A stretch of DNA of 64,000 bases, taken from assembly GCA_000333855.2 (NCBI GenBank), contig CM007318.1:1290205-1354204 (forward strand), given 5' to 3'. Position numbers and translations under genes: made by a program. This stretch comes from Endotrypanum monterogeii (Eukaryota; Euglenozoa; Kinetoplastea; Trypanosomatida; Trypanosomatidae). Each line of letters starts with the position of its first letter. The stretch's first letter is position 1. The notes beneath the pieces were generated by a model. It did not search any database, was not told the DNA's origin, and saw nothing but the letters and a program-made list of their open reading frames with translations. Shown here piece by piece: positions 40,891-52,000 of the stretch.

Positions 40891-42005
40891 CTTTTCTCTC
40901 TTCTCTCCTCCTGAGATTTGCAGCCAAGTCATGGAGGCGTGCTGGTCATTGCGGAATGTGCGCTTCAGGTGATGAGAAAAAAAAAACGAGGAGATAGGTG
41001 GGTAATATTCTCCGTCGATGCTCACGGGAAGAATAAAAGAAATACTGGATGCGCGCGTCGCTGTACGCCGCGCACACTAGCCCAATCTACGCTCGTGTGG
41101 TCATCCGTCTCTCTCTCTTCTTTTTTTTTTTTGTCGTTAGTACGTTGTGTCTTTCAGTATCTGATTCTATTTTGTTGTCCCTCATCCTTCTCACTGTGTG
41201 ACAACGAGCGTCCGCATTTTTCTGCTTCGCCACACGGGCACATTTCTTATGCGGAGTGCGCGCATACGACATGTACAGGTAGAAAAAAAAAAAGCAGGAG
41301 GAAGGGGTGAAGTAAAGCAAAAAAAAATTCAAACGAAGCGTTACAGCGTTGTTGTTGAATTTTTCGAGATTCACTATCTCATATCTGGCGGCAATACACA
41401 TCCCACAAACTCGTGGCTTCATGGAGTGGACACGTATTTTTCCGGCGTGAGGGAGGTGGAGAAGCTTCTCTTCCAGATGAATTTTTCACACGGAGCGAAA
41501 CATTAGAGTTTGAGGGAGCAGTGGGGCTTACCTTATGCCGTGGATGGCGGATGTTCCATTGTTCTCTAATGCCCCTTCCCCTCTCCTTTTACCGTCTTGA
41601 ACTATGATCGTTTTTTTTTTTTTCACCCGTCCGTTTCTCTCTCTGTGTGACTCTGTGCCATTTTTTTTTTCCCCGATGCCCACGGCGCCAAAAAAAAAAA
41701 AATGATCTCTGGGCATCCTTGTACTGCATTTCGCCCAATTATGCACACCACTTATCCACGGACTCTTTTATTTTGTGAAGTCGGGGGGAAATTTATTTAT
41801 TTGTATTTATAAATATCGTTTCCCTCAAGCGAGCTCGGCGCATTTATCTGGTCATAATATCGCTCTGCACTACCGCTGCCACTTACATTGTGCACGGTGC
41901 CGTTCTCGCGGTTGTGTGGTGTTTTAGGTCCTGTGCGCACTAGGAAGTGTCATGAGGCCCGTGGCTGTCTTCGTTCTCAAGTAAATAGAAAAGAAAAAGC
42001 GGGCA
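40891..42005 (+). other. Spacer before the actin-related gene
   Basis: No gene supported. A-runs and T-runs dominate (about 41115-41131, 41282-41293, 41612-41623 and 41690-41701). The best splice-acceptor candidate for the gene at 42006 is the AG at 41926-41927 after a short GT/T-rich tract, which is weak. Confidence 0.5.
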
Positions 42006-43283
42006 ATGTCGGTTGTGGAGCTGGGCAGATATAACGTCCGGGCGGGATACATTGGCGACGCAACTTGCACCCGGTGCGTGCCGGCGCTGCGCGCTGCATC
42101 TGCCCCGGAGGAGGTGGATCTCTTCTCGATTCTTTATGCTGCAAGTAAGGGCTTGGAGTCTCCCTTGCCATCGTCGTCGTCGCCGTCATTTGACAAGGTT
42201 GAGACAGGCGAGGCTGACAGCGTTTCCGTGAAGAGGGAGAGCGATGCTGCCTCAGACGCATTGCTTCCACTGTGGAATCTGCGGTATGTGGAAAGTCACC
42301 CAGAGGCTCACGTCGACACCCTGCGTCGACTGAAGAGAGATGTATTGGAGAACGATGAGCAAGACCCGCTCTGCCTTGTCGTACCCGAGGTTTGGCATGA
42401 GCGAACCGATGTCATGGAGGCTTTGTTCCAGCTTATCCTCGAAACTCCCGGTCTTACGACCGCTCTTTATTCTATGCGACCGAGTGTAGGGTGGACATTT
42501 TCCGCTGGGTCTGCTTCGAGCATCGTCATGGATGTGGGTCATAGCCACACTACTGTGACTGCTGTTTTGGACGGCTATGCGTTGCGCCATTCTGTCGACA
42601 CAATTTCCGTGGGTGGGGATGCGGTTACGGCACAGTACAGCGAGCTTCTCAGCAGATATCGACCTGTTGTTGAGGCGACCGTACCGGTGTTGTCTCACGT
42701 GGCACGAGAGATGTACTGGCGTGATTGGGTGGCAGATGTGAAGCACTGCCTGGGACACGTGCTTTCGTTTCAGGGAGTCCGTGAGGAAGGCGCCCACGGG
42801 CCAGCTGGTGGAAAGGGCTCTGCATCGTCGACCGTCAAGGATGCAGCTGTGCGCGCTGCAATGGATTTGCAGGCACCGGACGGCACTCGAGTGCACCTGG
42901 ACGAGAGGAAAGCTTCCCTTCCTTTCGAGGTCTTTTTCACCACCAAGAGCGACAAGGAGCGCAACGTTGTGACTATGCTGGCCACGTGCAAGCAGCGAAT
43001 GGATCCCGAGTGGCAGCTGCACACCGTGCCGCACCTGCTCGCTGGTGCCGGTGCCCTTGTGCCTGGATTTCGTGACCGCGTGATGGAGGAGCTGAAAGCG
43101 CAAGACTCGACTTACTTCCGTTATGAGCGGGAGGGTGTGTTTCATGTGGCGCAGTCCGCTGAAGGTGCTTGGATCGGGGCGTCCATGGCTGCTTCCAGCT
43201 CGTCTTTTGAACCACTGTGGGTGACACGGGGGGAGTGGGCTGAGGAGGGTGCGTCGGTGCTATACCGGAAACTTTTTTACTGA
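42006..43283 (+). CDS. Divergent actin-related protein
   Basis: 425 residues. The actin-fold landmarks are present in order: phosphate-1 loop-like start (VELGRYNVRAGYIGD, 4-18), a VVPEVWHERTDVMEALFQLILE segment near 125-146 (the 'P...RE.m.qi.FE' region of actins), phosphate-2 loop (MDVGHSHTTVTAV, 175-187) followed by DGYALRHSVDTISVGGDAVT, and an adenosine-site-like segment (LAGAGALVPGFRDRVMEEL) near 347-365. A Ser-rich insertion lies at about 50-80. It is not a conventional actin. The DGY...GGD arrangement and divergence recall nuclear ARPs such as Arp4/BAF53, part of chromatin-remodelling and acetyltransferase complexes, but the exact subfamily cannot be set by eye. The ATG gives a typical actin-fold N-terminus. 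Confidence 0.85.
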   Translation: MSVVELGRYNVRAGYIGDATCTRCVPALRAASAPEEVDLFSILYAASKGLESPLPSSSSPSFDKVETGEADSVSVKRESDAASDALLPLWNLRYVESHPEAHVDTLRRLKRDVLENDEQDPLCLVVPEVWHERTDVMEALFQLILETPGLTTALYSMRPSVGWTFSAGSASSIVMDVGHSHTTVTAVLDGYALRHSVDTISVGGDAVTAQYSELLSRYRPVVEATVPVLSHVAREMYWRDWVADVKHCLGHVLSFQGVREEGAHGPAGGKGSASSTVKDAAVRAAMDLQAPDGTRVHLDERKASLPFEVFFTTKSDKERNVVTMLATCKQRMDPEWQLHTVPHLLAGAGALVPGFRDRVMEELKAQDSTYFRYEREGVFHVAQSAEGAWIGASMAASSSSFEPLWVTRGEWAEEGASVLYRKLFY

Positions 43284-44329
43284 GTAGAAGTCGTTCATGG
43301 GTGTGTATAGTGGGTGAAAAACGGAGGTCGCAGTCCAGGCGCCTTGCTTGCCAGCTCGTTTCTTTTTCCCGTCCTCCTCTCATGTTACTTCCCCCCCTTT
43401 TTTCTCGTGGTGCGGAGAGGTAGGCCTATATCAGATACATTAAAGAGACTTGCGAGTTGTTCACGCCACTTCCTTTGACTGCTTGCGCGGACAGGTGCTT
43501 TCTCCGGTTCTATATGTTTTTTTTTTTTTTTGATGGCGGAGTTTGTCAGAGTCTCATTTGTGTTGGAGAACATCGAGTTTTTACCCTTTTTCTTCCTCTG
43601 CTAACGGAGTGCGTGTATGAACGGGTAGGTGTGTGCTGCATTTCCACCTATGTTTTCGGCACCTGTGTGTCTGTGTGTGTGTGTGTATTTGTGTGTGTTC
43701 CACGTAGCTCTTGTATTTTTTTTTTCGTTTCGTCCTAACAGGTCCATGCGTCTGTTTATCTTTGGCGCTGGGTATGTGATCCATTGAGATAGACATAGTA
43801 GACGATTGCGAGGCACTGCGTCTGCCCATGAGGGTGCCGCGGGATTTCCACAGATCCATACAGGTGAAGTGGCCTCGTACCCTCACTTCCGGAGTTGTTG
43901 TAAGATGCCTGTCTGTTGCCCGTTTTTCTTTTCTCGTGGACTCGAACGGATATGTATTATGGTAGCTTCCACGTCTGAACATGTTTTTTTTCACCCACTC
44001 GTGCTGCTTTGGGCAACTGTTGCTGTGCGTGACACCGCAAATTTCTCTCCTTCACTGTCGCCTATTTTCATCTCGCACTACGCTGCATATACCCATCTGC
44101 AAATAGTCTTCCAGATTCGCCGTTGTCGGCGCGGCTGATACGTGAGCTGTGCTCAGTTCGCTGTACGTGAACCCGGGAAACGACGTTTGCATTGGCCGGG
44201 CATTGCTTTCTTCGAGTGACCTCTCTTTTTTTCCCCTTTGTGGATATAGGGTGTGTCGTGTCTCCTTTTTTTTTTTCGAGGTCTGTATTTCCAGGGACGG
44301 GGCTGTTAGCAGCTTCCTAGGTGTCACTA
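43284..44329 (+). other. Spacer after the actin-related gene
   Basis: No gene seen. T-runs and a GT-rich stretch near 43663-43697. A strong poly-T tract at about 44263-44276 is followed by AG at 44279-44280, and another AG at 44293-44294, both good acceptor candidates for the gene at 44330. Confidence 0.55.
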
Positions 44330-45190
44330 ATGCGTGTCGGTGCAGCTGCGGTGATGGAGCGTCGTGGCGAATGGGTTGCTTCGCTGCGTTCCTCGTTACC
44401 ACAGTTCACCGATCGGTCCAAGGATCCTCTGATGCGTGGGCGCGTCGCTGCTGTTCTCGGCAGCACCTCCAGACGCTTACTGGACGATGCTGTTGATTCT
44501 AGCAGAGGAACCTCATCGCTGCTATTGCCAGATAACTGGCGCGAGCAGGCGACGAAGCAGTTGTCCACAGCTTTGCATGGCATCGTGTTGCCTCAGCATC
44601 TGAGTCAGACAGATTACTTTCTCTGTTCTCTCATTCATCCGTCCTATATCCAGCCGAGCACAATACGCTCCCAGAATGAAGCGGTGTGCCGAAAGATGCA
44701 ACAAGAGTATCGTCGAACAGTGTGCATGCCACTGGAGCTAACCATGACCGGGTCGAAGAGTTTGCGCCTCCTGAGTGAGGTGACCTGCTTTGTAGAGCAA
44801 GGGGCGGCTGCCGCAAACTTCTCTGGCAGACGGCCATCGGCTGTCGCCTCTGGTAAATTAAGTGGCGATGGCGCAGCACGTGATCTGTCCAAGGAGCCCT
44901 CGGCGCAGAAATCTTCCCTCGATGCCTCATGGCCCGAATTGAGCAGCGTCGGCCCAGCGGCGTTCGTGCAAGCGTTCCGACTTTCCGGCCTGGACTCCCT
45001 TGTGCTGTGTGACCCGAGCATTTGCAAGTATTCTTCCACTGCTACGAGTGCCGATGGCGTATTGTCCAGAGAAGTTTCTTTGTCTGCCGTAACTGCGCTG
45101 TGTGGAAGCATCGAGCTCGTCGCAGGGTGGTCCAGCTTGCTTCAGTTCGCGGACCGTGTGGCGCGCGAGCAGGGGGGTCCTCGCAGGTAA
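44330..45190 (+). CDS. Protein with a degenerate RNase III-like segment
   Basis: 286 residues from the ATG at 44330; the frame extends a little further to a GTG. A segment at about 94-155 resembles the start of an RNase III domain. It has a helix ending in Leu-Ile-His-Pro-Ser-Tyr (101-106, the LTHxSY motif), then at 141-152 GSKSLRLLSEVT where active enzymes have NERLEFLGDAVL. The acidic catalytic residues are replaced, so it would be inactive. In kinetoplastids degenerate RNase III folds occur in mitoribosomal proteins (mL44/mL57 type) and RNA-editing accessory proteins, and a mitochondrial role is a reasonable guess. The N-terminus is basic and Ser/Arg-rich. A low-complexity Ser/Ala insert follows the motif, then a helical C-terminus. 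The assignment is tentative. Confidence 0.6.
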   Translation: MRVGAAAVMERRGEWVASLRSSLPQFTDRSKDPLMRGRVAAVLGSTSRRLLDDAVDSSRGTSSLLLPDNWREQATKQLSTALHGIVLPQHLSQTDYFLCSLIHPSYIQPSTIRSQNEAVCRKMQQEYRRTVCMPLELTMTGSKSLRLLSEVTCFVEQGAAAANFSGRRPSAVASGKLSGDGAARDLSKEPSAQKSSLDASWPELSSVGPAAFVQAFRLSGLDSLVLCDPSICKYSSTATSADGVLSREVSLSAVTALCGSIELVAGWSSLLQFADRVAREQGGPRR

Positions 45191-46133
45191 TGCTGATATT
45201 CACACATGGTTCTGTAGTGTACTGTTGTAACGTGCGTGACGATGTTGCCACGATTGTGTCGACCCTTGAGTCCTGGCTTCTCTGTGCATCTCGCATCTCA
45301 TGTTTTCGGCCGCTAGGATTTACTTCATTTACCAGGGAGCTACCCCCCCAAAAGGTGACGCAAGATGCGCTGTCGCCGTCGCAGCGTCACCAGCAACGTT
45401 GAATGGCTATAGAGAGGTGGTGGTTGGTAGACAGGCAAATGAGCTGCTACAAGAAAGTGTGCGTCACGACATCTGCCTCCTCTTTATCGATATTCAGGGA
45501 CGTGCCCCGCACATCTTGGGTGCTGTGTTTGCCTTAATTATTACTGGAATCCTAGGGTGATTGTTGGTTTTTCTCTTCACACTTCTTCTTTCGGCGCACC
45601 GGCTGTCCGAGCATATGTTTCCCTGAGGTCACTAATGGGCGAATACACATACCTTTCCACTTTTCTTCTCCGTCAAAATAAAAAAAAAAGAAAAGAAAGA
45701 TCTCATCTTTTTGTATGTTGGCTTACCCCCCCTTTTTTTTCTCACTCCCTTTCTCCTCCTTCAGCTGTGTTCCCATGGTGTCCAACCAGAAAAACAATAT
45801 ATATATATATATATATATATATGTCTCTGTTAACGTCTAATTAGTTTTCCTCAGGGATTGACGGAGAAGCTGTATTGTTTTTGTATCCACCGCATTTCTC
45901 ACCTCGTCGCCTGCTGATTCTCATGTCCCTACATCCCTCTCCACCCCCTCCTGCCCACACCTCCTTGCTGGATTTCATCCTTCTTCAACCTTTTTTTTTT
46001 TCCTCCCCGAATCACTCCTTTATTTTTTTCTACGACTCTATTCACCCACAGACTTGTGCCTCATCTCGTGAGGATCGCTGTGACAGTCAATTGCAACCGT
46101 GAAGGAAAAGGTATTCACTCCGAAGGAGAAGCT
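45191..46133 (+). other. Spacer before the phosphomutase gene
   Basis: No gene supported. (AT)n at 45797-45822, C/T-rich sequence from 45.85 kb, and a pyrimidine-rich stretch ending in AG at 46050-46051, which lies upstream of the chosen ATG at 46134. Confidence 0.55.
45797..45822. repeat. (AT)13 microsatellite
   Basis: Uninterrupted AT units upstream of the phosphomutase gene. Confidence 0.9.
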
Positions 46134-47915
46134 ATGTCGTCTCTCGAGGCCAAGGTGCAGGAGTGGGTGTCTTGGGACCGAGACCCGGCGACGCGTGAAG
46201 CTATCAAATCCCTCGCATCTAAGGGGGATATGGTGGAGCTGCAGCGTCGCCTCTGCAAGCGCATGAAGTTTGACACTGCTGGATTGCGATCCACCATGGG
46301 TCCTGGAAACGCTCACATGAACCGACTTACGGTGCTGCAGACGGCACAGGGACTGTCCGCGTACATCAAACAACAGTTTCCAACCGCTGAGCTTTCGCGC
46401 GGTGTGATTATCGGCTACGATGGCCGACACCGCAGTCGGGAGTTTGGCGAAATAGTGGCCACTGTCTTGCATCGTCAAGGTATCAAAACATATTTCTATC
46501 GTCACTGCGTCCCCACACCCTTCGTACCCTACGGCATAGGCTGCTTCAAGGCGTTAGCCGGGGTAATGGTGACGGCAAGCCACAACCCGAAGGAATACAA
46601 CGGCCTCAAGGTGTATTGGTCAAACGGGGCCCAGATCGTTTCTCCACACGACACGTTAATTGCTGCCTGCATCGACGCTAACCTCAGGCCCTTTGAATCC
46701 TCGTGGGACTCGTTCACCACAGCCGACCACATAGACCCGTACGACGCCGTTTTCAAAGACTACTTTGACACACTGCGCACCTCTTACACACCCGCGAGTG
46801 ACGCGTCGTCTGTGCGCTTCACCTTCACTGCGATGCACGGGGTAGGAACACCATTTGTCACACATGGACTTCGGCACGTACTGGGACTACCTGCGTCTCA
46901 CCTCAGTGTCGTGGCGGAGCAGTCTGAGCCGAACCCAGACTTCCCGACCGTGCGCTGCCCAAATCCGGAGGAAGGAAGGGAGGTATTTTCCTTATCTTTT
47001 GAGACAGCAGATAGAGAAGGTGCCTCCGTCGTGATGGCGAATGATCCAGACGCGGACCGCCTGGCGGTGGCGGAGCGCCTTTCAGACGGGAAGGGGTGGC
47101 ACGTCTTCACGGGGAATGAGATGGGTGCACTGCTAGGGTGGTGGGCGATGGAGCGAGCGCGGTGGGGGGGAATCGCGCTTGACCGGTGCCTTCTGATATC
47201 GACAGTCGTCAGCTCGAGCATTCTCAAGACGATGGCGGCAGCGGAGGGCGTACAGTACTCCGAGACACTGACGGGCTTCAAGTTTATGGGCAACGAGGCG
47301 ATGGAGCGAAAGGCGAAGGACGGGCTGAAGACACTATTCGCGTATGAGGAGGCAATCGGTTTCATGTGGGGCGAGCGAGTGATGGACAAAGACGGTGTGA
47401 CCGCTGCGGTCGTCCTAGCGGATCTCGCTTGCTACCTGCGGAAGGTAAGACACTGCTCTTTGCGGCAACACCTTCAGAGTCTTTACCAGAAATATGGCTA
47501 CCACTTCACGTATAACTCGTATGTGACCACAGACGACCCTACAAAGACAGCGGCACTACTGCAGAGCATCCGGACTGCAGATGGTGGCAGCTATTTTGCT
47601 CGCATCGCGGGGCGCCAAGTAACACGCGTCATCGACTTCGCAGCGCAGGTGGACACTGCCGCCCCCTCCGGTCGCCCATCTCTTGGCAAAACGTCGATGA
47701 TCATCTTTCACGTCGACGGCGGCATGCGTATTACTATTCGCGGCAGCGGCACAGAGCCGAAGATCAAATGGTACGCTGAGCTGGTCACCAAGGACGCAGA
47801 CGGCCAACGGACGCTAAATGCGTTCGTTGCTCAGGCGGTGCGTCAGCTGATGCAGCCACCGAGGTTCGGCCTTGCTATGCGCCGCGAAGATAATATCTTG
47901 TTTAGTAGGCTGTAA
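46134..47915 (+). CDS. Phosphoglucomutase-2 / phosphomannomutase-type phosphohexomutase
   Basis: 593 residues from the ATG at 46134; an upstream in-frame extension begins only at GTG. Members interconvert sugar-1- and sugar-6-phosphates or phosphopentoses through a phosphoserine. The four functional loops are present: the phosphoserine loop TASHNPKEYNG with catalytic Ser at 149, the metal loop DPDADR at 304-309, the sugar-specificity loop EEAIG at 405-409, and the phosphate-binding loop RGSGTEPK at 536-543. Length and the GFKFMGNEAM region (381-390) match the PGM2/PGM2L1 group rather than the shorter human-type PMM. Such proteins could act on glucose, mannose or ribose phosphates, so the substrate should be left open. 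No targeting signal is obvious: there is no clear C-terminal PTS1 (ends in SRL, a weak match to a glycosomal SKL-type signal that is worth noting). Confidence 0.93.
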   Translation: MSSLEAKVQEWVSWDRDPATREAIKSLASKGDMVELQRRLCKRMKFDTAGLRSTMGPGNAHMNRLTVLQTAQGLSAYIKQQFPTAELSRGVIIGYDGRHRSREFGEIVATVLHRQGIKTYFYRHCVPTPFVPYGIGCFKALAGVMVTASHNPKEYNGLKVYWSNGAQIVSPHDTLIAACIDANLRPFESSWDSFTTADHIDPYDAVFKDYFDTLRTSYTPASDASSVRFTFTAMHGVGTPFVTHGLRHVLGLPASHLSVVAEQSEPNPDFPTVRCPNPEEGREVFSLSFETADREGASVVMANDPDADRLAVAERLSDGKGWHVFTGNEMGALLGWWAMERARWGGIALDRCLLISTVVSSSILKTMAAAEGVQYSETLTGFKFMGNEAMERKAKDGLKTLFAYEEAIGFMWGERVMDKDGVTAAVVLADLACYLRKVRHCSLRQHLQSLYQKYGYHFTYNSYVTTDDPTKTAALLQSIRTADGGSYFARIAGRQVTRVIDFAAQVDTAAPSGRPSLGKTSMIIFHVDGGMRITIRGSGTEPKIKWYAELVTKDADGQRTLNAFVAQAVRQLMQPPRFGLAMRREDNILFSRL

Positions 47916-49062
47916 CCTCATTCTTTTCATTTGCTTCTTGTCCTTGATTTTCACGCTGTGCTGGTGTGCGTGTATCTGTGCTATCTCGAAAGAACGGAAA
48001 ACAACAAAAAATAGAAACACGGCGCGCCTTGCCATCACTCTTCCGAGGGGAACGCTTCTAGAACGCTTGAGTAATAATAATAATAAAGCGGGATTTTTTT
48101 TCTCCCTCGTGCCTGCTCTCCCCTGTCCTCCTTGTGACGACACTGAGCCATTCGCCGTAGCCTCACCAGCCCGCATTCCTTTCCCTTTTGCCGATCTATT
48201 TCCTTGACCCTGTGTGTGTGTTCCAAGTCGCCTTCTACCTCTTCCCCCCAACGGCAACAACGCAACAGGAATCTTCGCTACGCTGGGCAGTTCAGCCGGC
48301 CGCTTGTCCCGCTGGTCTAGTGTTGCTCAGGGAAAATGGCACGAGGAGGACAGCAAGATGAATTTCCCCCCTTCCATCTTTTACCATCATTGCGGGCATT
48401 CAATGCTTATTGCTTATCACTCCGGTAATCTATTTTTGAAGAGGCTCCTGCGCATACAGCGCATGCGGGTATTTGCTCTGAGCAACACACAATGCAGGCG
48501 TACATGTATACCTGTACATACACATACACATACACAGCCTTTATATAGAGCACACTTTGACACGGGAGGAAAATACGCTGGGATTTGCCCTCTAAGCTCA
48601 TTCGCACCTTGCTTAGGGTGTTTGTTCACACAGTATAGGGGGTGGGGTGGGGTCTGAGAGCTGCTCTGTGTGCATTGACGCTGCGTGGTGTACTGAACCT
48701 CCCCCTTTTTTCATTGTCAGGCTGACTTCCATTACGCCAAGGTTGTTTGTGGAGCCCCGACATCTTATTGCGTCCAACCAGCGCCTGGTGTCACTTTATT
48801 ACACAATTCTATATTGACTACAAAACTTATTCGGCTAGTGCACCGTTTAGCAGATCGTTCCACGGACCCTTTAGTCCTCGCCAACGCCATTATCATTCTA
48901 TCGACTAGCTCACCTGACGGAAGGGCTGTATATCGGGCATGTGAGAGAGGCCGCTGCGTCCCTTTCCTTGTGTTTAGTATTTGCCTCTGCTGCCCCAATC
49001 TTCATTTTTTTTTTTTCGACTTGGACTCTCCAAACTTTTTTTTTTTCCATTGTGTGGTCGCT
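47916..49062 (+). other. Spacer before the WDR11-like gene
   Basis: No gene supported. An (AAT)n run near 48073-48087 and short CA/TA repeats around 48510-48536. Two T-runs (about 49004-49016 and 49038-49048) lie just before the ATG at 49063 with no AG between them and the start. The AG at 48976-48977, after a C/T-rich stretch, is the better acceptor candidate, so the T-runs would sit in the 5' UTR. Confidence 0.5.
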
Positions 49063-52000
49063 ATGAACGGTGCTTCCGTGGCGCCTCATATACCCCCCAA
49101 GGTGATACCCGGGTGCAGCAGTACCCACAGCAGCAATGGGCTTCCCACCATTTTCTCCAACGTTGGCACCTTCGCCTACCAGTCAGCGAGCTATGGTTTG
49201 CAGCAGCTTCTGGCTTGCAGCTCTGCTGTGATCCATCGGGGTGAGGTGATCTTCATTTATGACATGAACAGCATGCTCCTAACACAGTCTCTAAGTGGAC
49301 ATAAGGCTTCCGTCACCGCGTTGTTGTGGCGTCGACCTTCGGCGTCCTACTTACAAGCAGGCCTTTTTTTATGGAGTGGTGATGCTGGGGGCACTGTTAT
49401 GTACTGGGACGTAGCGGAGGGCGTGGCACTGACCTCAATCGAGACTCCTTGCCATGCCTTTGTTCAGTCGCTGGTACTTCTCACAGACGATCATCTGCTC
49501 GTCGTCACGCAGGAAAGCACAGGCTACGTATTCAACTCGCATCTTGTCGACGACACCCCGCTGCCGCCCGGTCCTCTCCCATTAAAGGTGCAACAGAGCA
49601 CACTCCTGGGGAGGCCTAGCGCGCCATCGATCGTCGCCGTTTCCCAACTGAACGACCAACATTGCTGCGCTATCGTCCTAGGTGACCGTTTGCGCATCAT
49701 GAACGCCATTCAGCTCGATAGCGGCGCCGCTACGCCTGTGGCCAGAGATCTTGTCTACGAGAGTAAGGATGGTGGTGCTACGGTCATTGACGTTTTTTTC
49801 AGCGATGCGCAAGAGGCGATTTTATACTTCGCCACCCGCAACACAGTGGGGTGCTACGACTGGGAATTGGGGCTGATGCTCAACGAGTCGCTGCTGTGGC
49901 TGCCAGACGACGTAGAGTTTCGCCGTATCTTTCACTCATGTGCGAGTGGTGGTGCGCATATGCGCCGGATGGCGCAAGTTCAGGAGTCTGCAGCGGCAGT
50001 ATCAGGCGATGCGGTCGCGGCGCAGTTGCCCATCATGTATTCGTTCGGCACTGATCAGCGACTTCTTGCGTGGTACATCACCCGACACAACCGCTTCACT
50101 AGCGTATCAACAGATGTGCGGGGGGTGCGGATCAATTCCAAGTTGTGCGTCAACGTTGTTCAGTCGGAGCTCGACTCGTCGCGGTTTGCAGTGCTGTTCG
50201 AGGACGGTGCGATTGCCCACTGGCAGTACATCGCGCGGGCTCGCCGCTGGAAATTGTTGGACAGCTGGCTGGCACCCATGATGCGGCCTGTTACGTTTTG
50301 TCCCGTGAGTGAGCATCACTGCTGCGTCGTGCTGAAAAGTGGCCATCTTGTGTTGATGGATATCACACACAGTATTGCTGTTCGACGGTTTAATTTGATA
50401 TATTCCGGTGGCACGCAGATCGTGTTGGTCTGCGGGTACAAGTGGAAAGACCTTATTTGGGTGGTCTCAGATCGTGTCCTGCAGTACCGCCATCATCATC
50501 AGGTATCCCTCTTTGACACTCGAACAGGGGAGGTGTTGCGAGTGCTGCGCAAGCCGTCCTCGGTGCCGGAGCAGACGCGCATGAAAGAGATTACGATGGA
50601 CCCTTCCATTACCTACGTGTTGCTCACCTACTGGAATGGCACCTTTGAGGTTTGGACAGCGGCGGAAAGCCGACTCGTGCACATCCACTCGGGCCTGGGC
50701 GTTGCCAACGTCTCGTGGGCACCCCCATCGATGCGGCACTGCATGAGTGGAGTCCAGGGCACACCGCAGCTCCTTGCGATTCTTTTCGCTGAGGGGACGC
50801 TGTCACTGTGGTCAGTTTATATGGATCGCGTCGTGGTGAGCCGCGATGCCATTCCACTCTTCAACCCCAGCGCGGCGGAGGGATCGGTGCGCTCTGGGGT
50901 GATCGGGGATGGCCTTGTGATGTGGGATGGGCACGGTAATGGCGTTGTGCTCCACGCGCAGGGAACACGCTTGGCCGTGCGGCGGCTGCGTGATGCACCG
51001 GCCAACAGCGGGGCGGTGATGTGCCTTGCCGGGCCGCCGGCGCCGCCAACTCAGGTGACGGGCACGACGGCGCCAACGAGCTTTTCATCGCCACCAGTGA
51101 TGACAGTGGCGGGCTCTTTCATAGGAGAAGGAAGAGTGGACGACATGGCGGGTGCGGCACGTGGGTGCGCCACCGAGCTTTTATCATCACCGACGTCTAG
51201 CTTGAGTGCTGTCCTCGTGGTTGCAGTCCTTTTTGAGAGTGGTATGCTCGGTATCTGGGACATGGCGACCGGAGGGCGCCTCGCGATTTCTTCTGCTGAC
51301 ACGGCTGCTGGTATCCGTGCTTTGGCGCTATACTGGGCTGGGGATTCGCTTTCTGTGCTGAGCACGGACGGATCTCTCCACATACTTGACACAACTCTGA
51401 CGGAGATAAACAGTAGCGTCCGGTGCCGTGCTCTGCGTCGCCCAGTGAAAAACGTTGCCTTTCTTCTTGCTTCTCACCGTACCTATGTTCAGGTGGCCCT
51501 GGAACTGGGTCGCCCCCAGTCAGATGCAGAGGACGTTGTCCTGACCGCCTCGCTCTCTACGCCGTCTGCAACCAGCGCACTTATGGAGGCGGTGCCGGTC
51601 TCTGTGCGGCCCTGTCGTGGTCCTTTCGGCCAACTTCTCACAGAGCACATTTGCACCTTGCAGGATGAGCTAGAACTCTACCTGAGGACGATGGTGCCAC
51701 ATGAGGTTTTACGACAGTTGAGGCTCTGCGACTCGGCGGCAGCGACCGCGGTGCCGACTTCTCCTCTGGTTTGGCTGAGACGTGCTGCAGTGGTGGCTGG
51801 TTTTTTCGGTCAGACGACAAAGCAGCGGTTCCTTTGCCTTGCAGTGGACGTGCTGCGGCACTGGACACCGTCAGCCGGTGCTCGGTGCAGACGTGGCTCT
51901 ACTTCCTCCGGCGTTTTTCCGTTAGCTGACGCTGCGCTGGTGACTGAAGTGGCTAGCCAACTAGATGTATCACCGGACACGGAGTCGCTCAGTGACGGCA

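Noticed and set aside
42252..43145. 297-codon minus-strand frame
   Set aside because: Antisense shadow of the actin-related gene, with His/Ser/Arg-rich noise composition.
48814..49062. Upstream extension of the WDR11-like frame
   Set aside because: It begins at TTG and includes poly-Phe from two T-runs, and the acceptor candidate at 48976 removes most of it.
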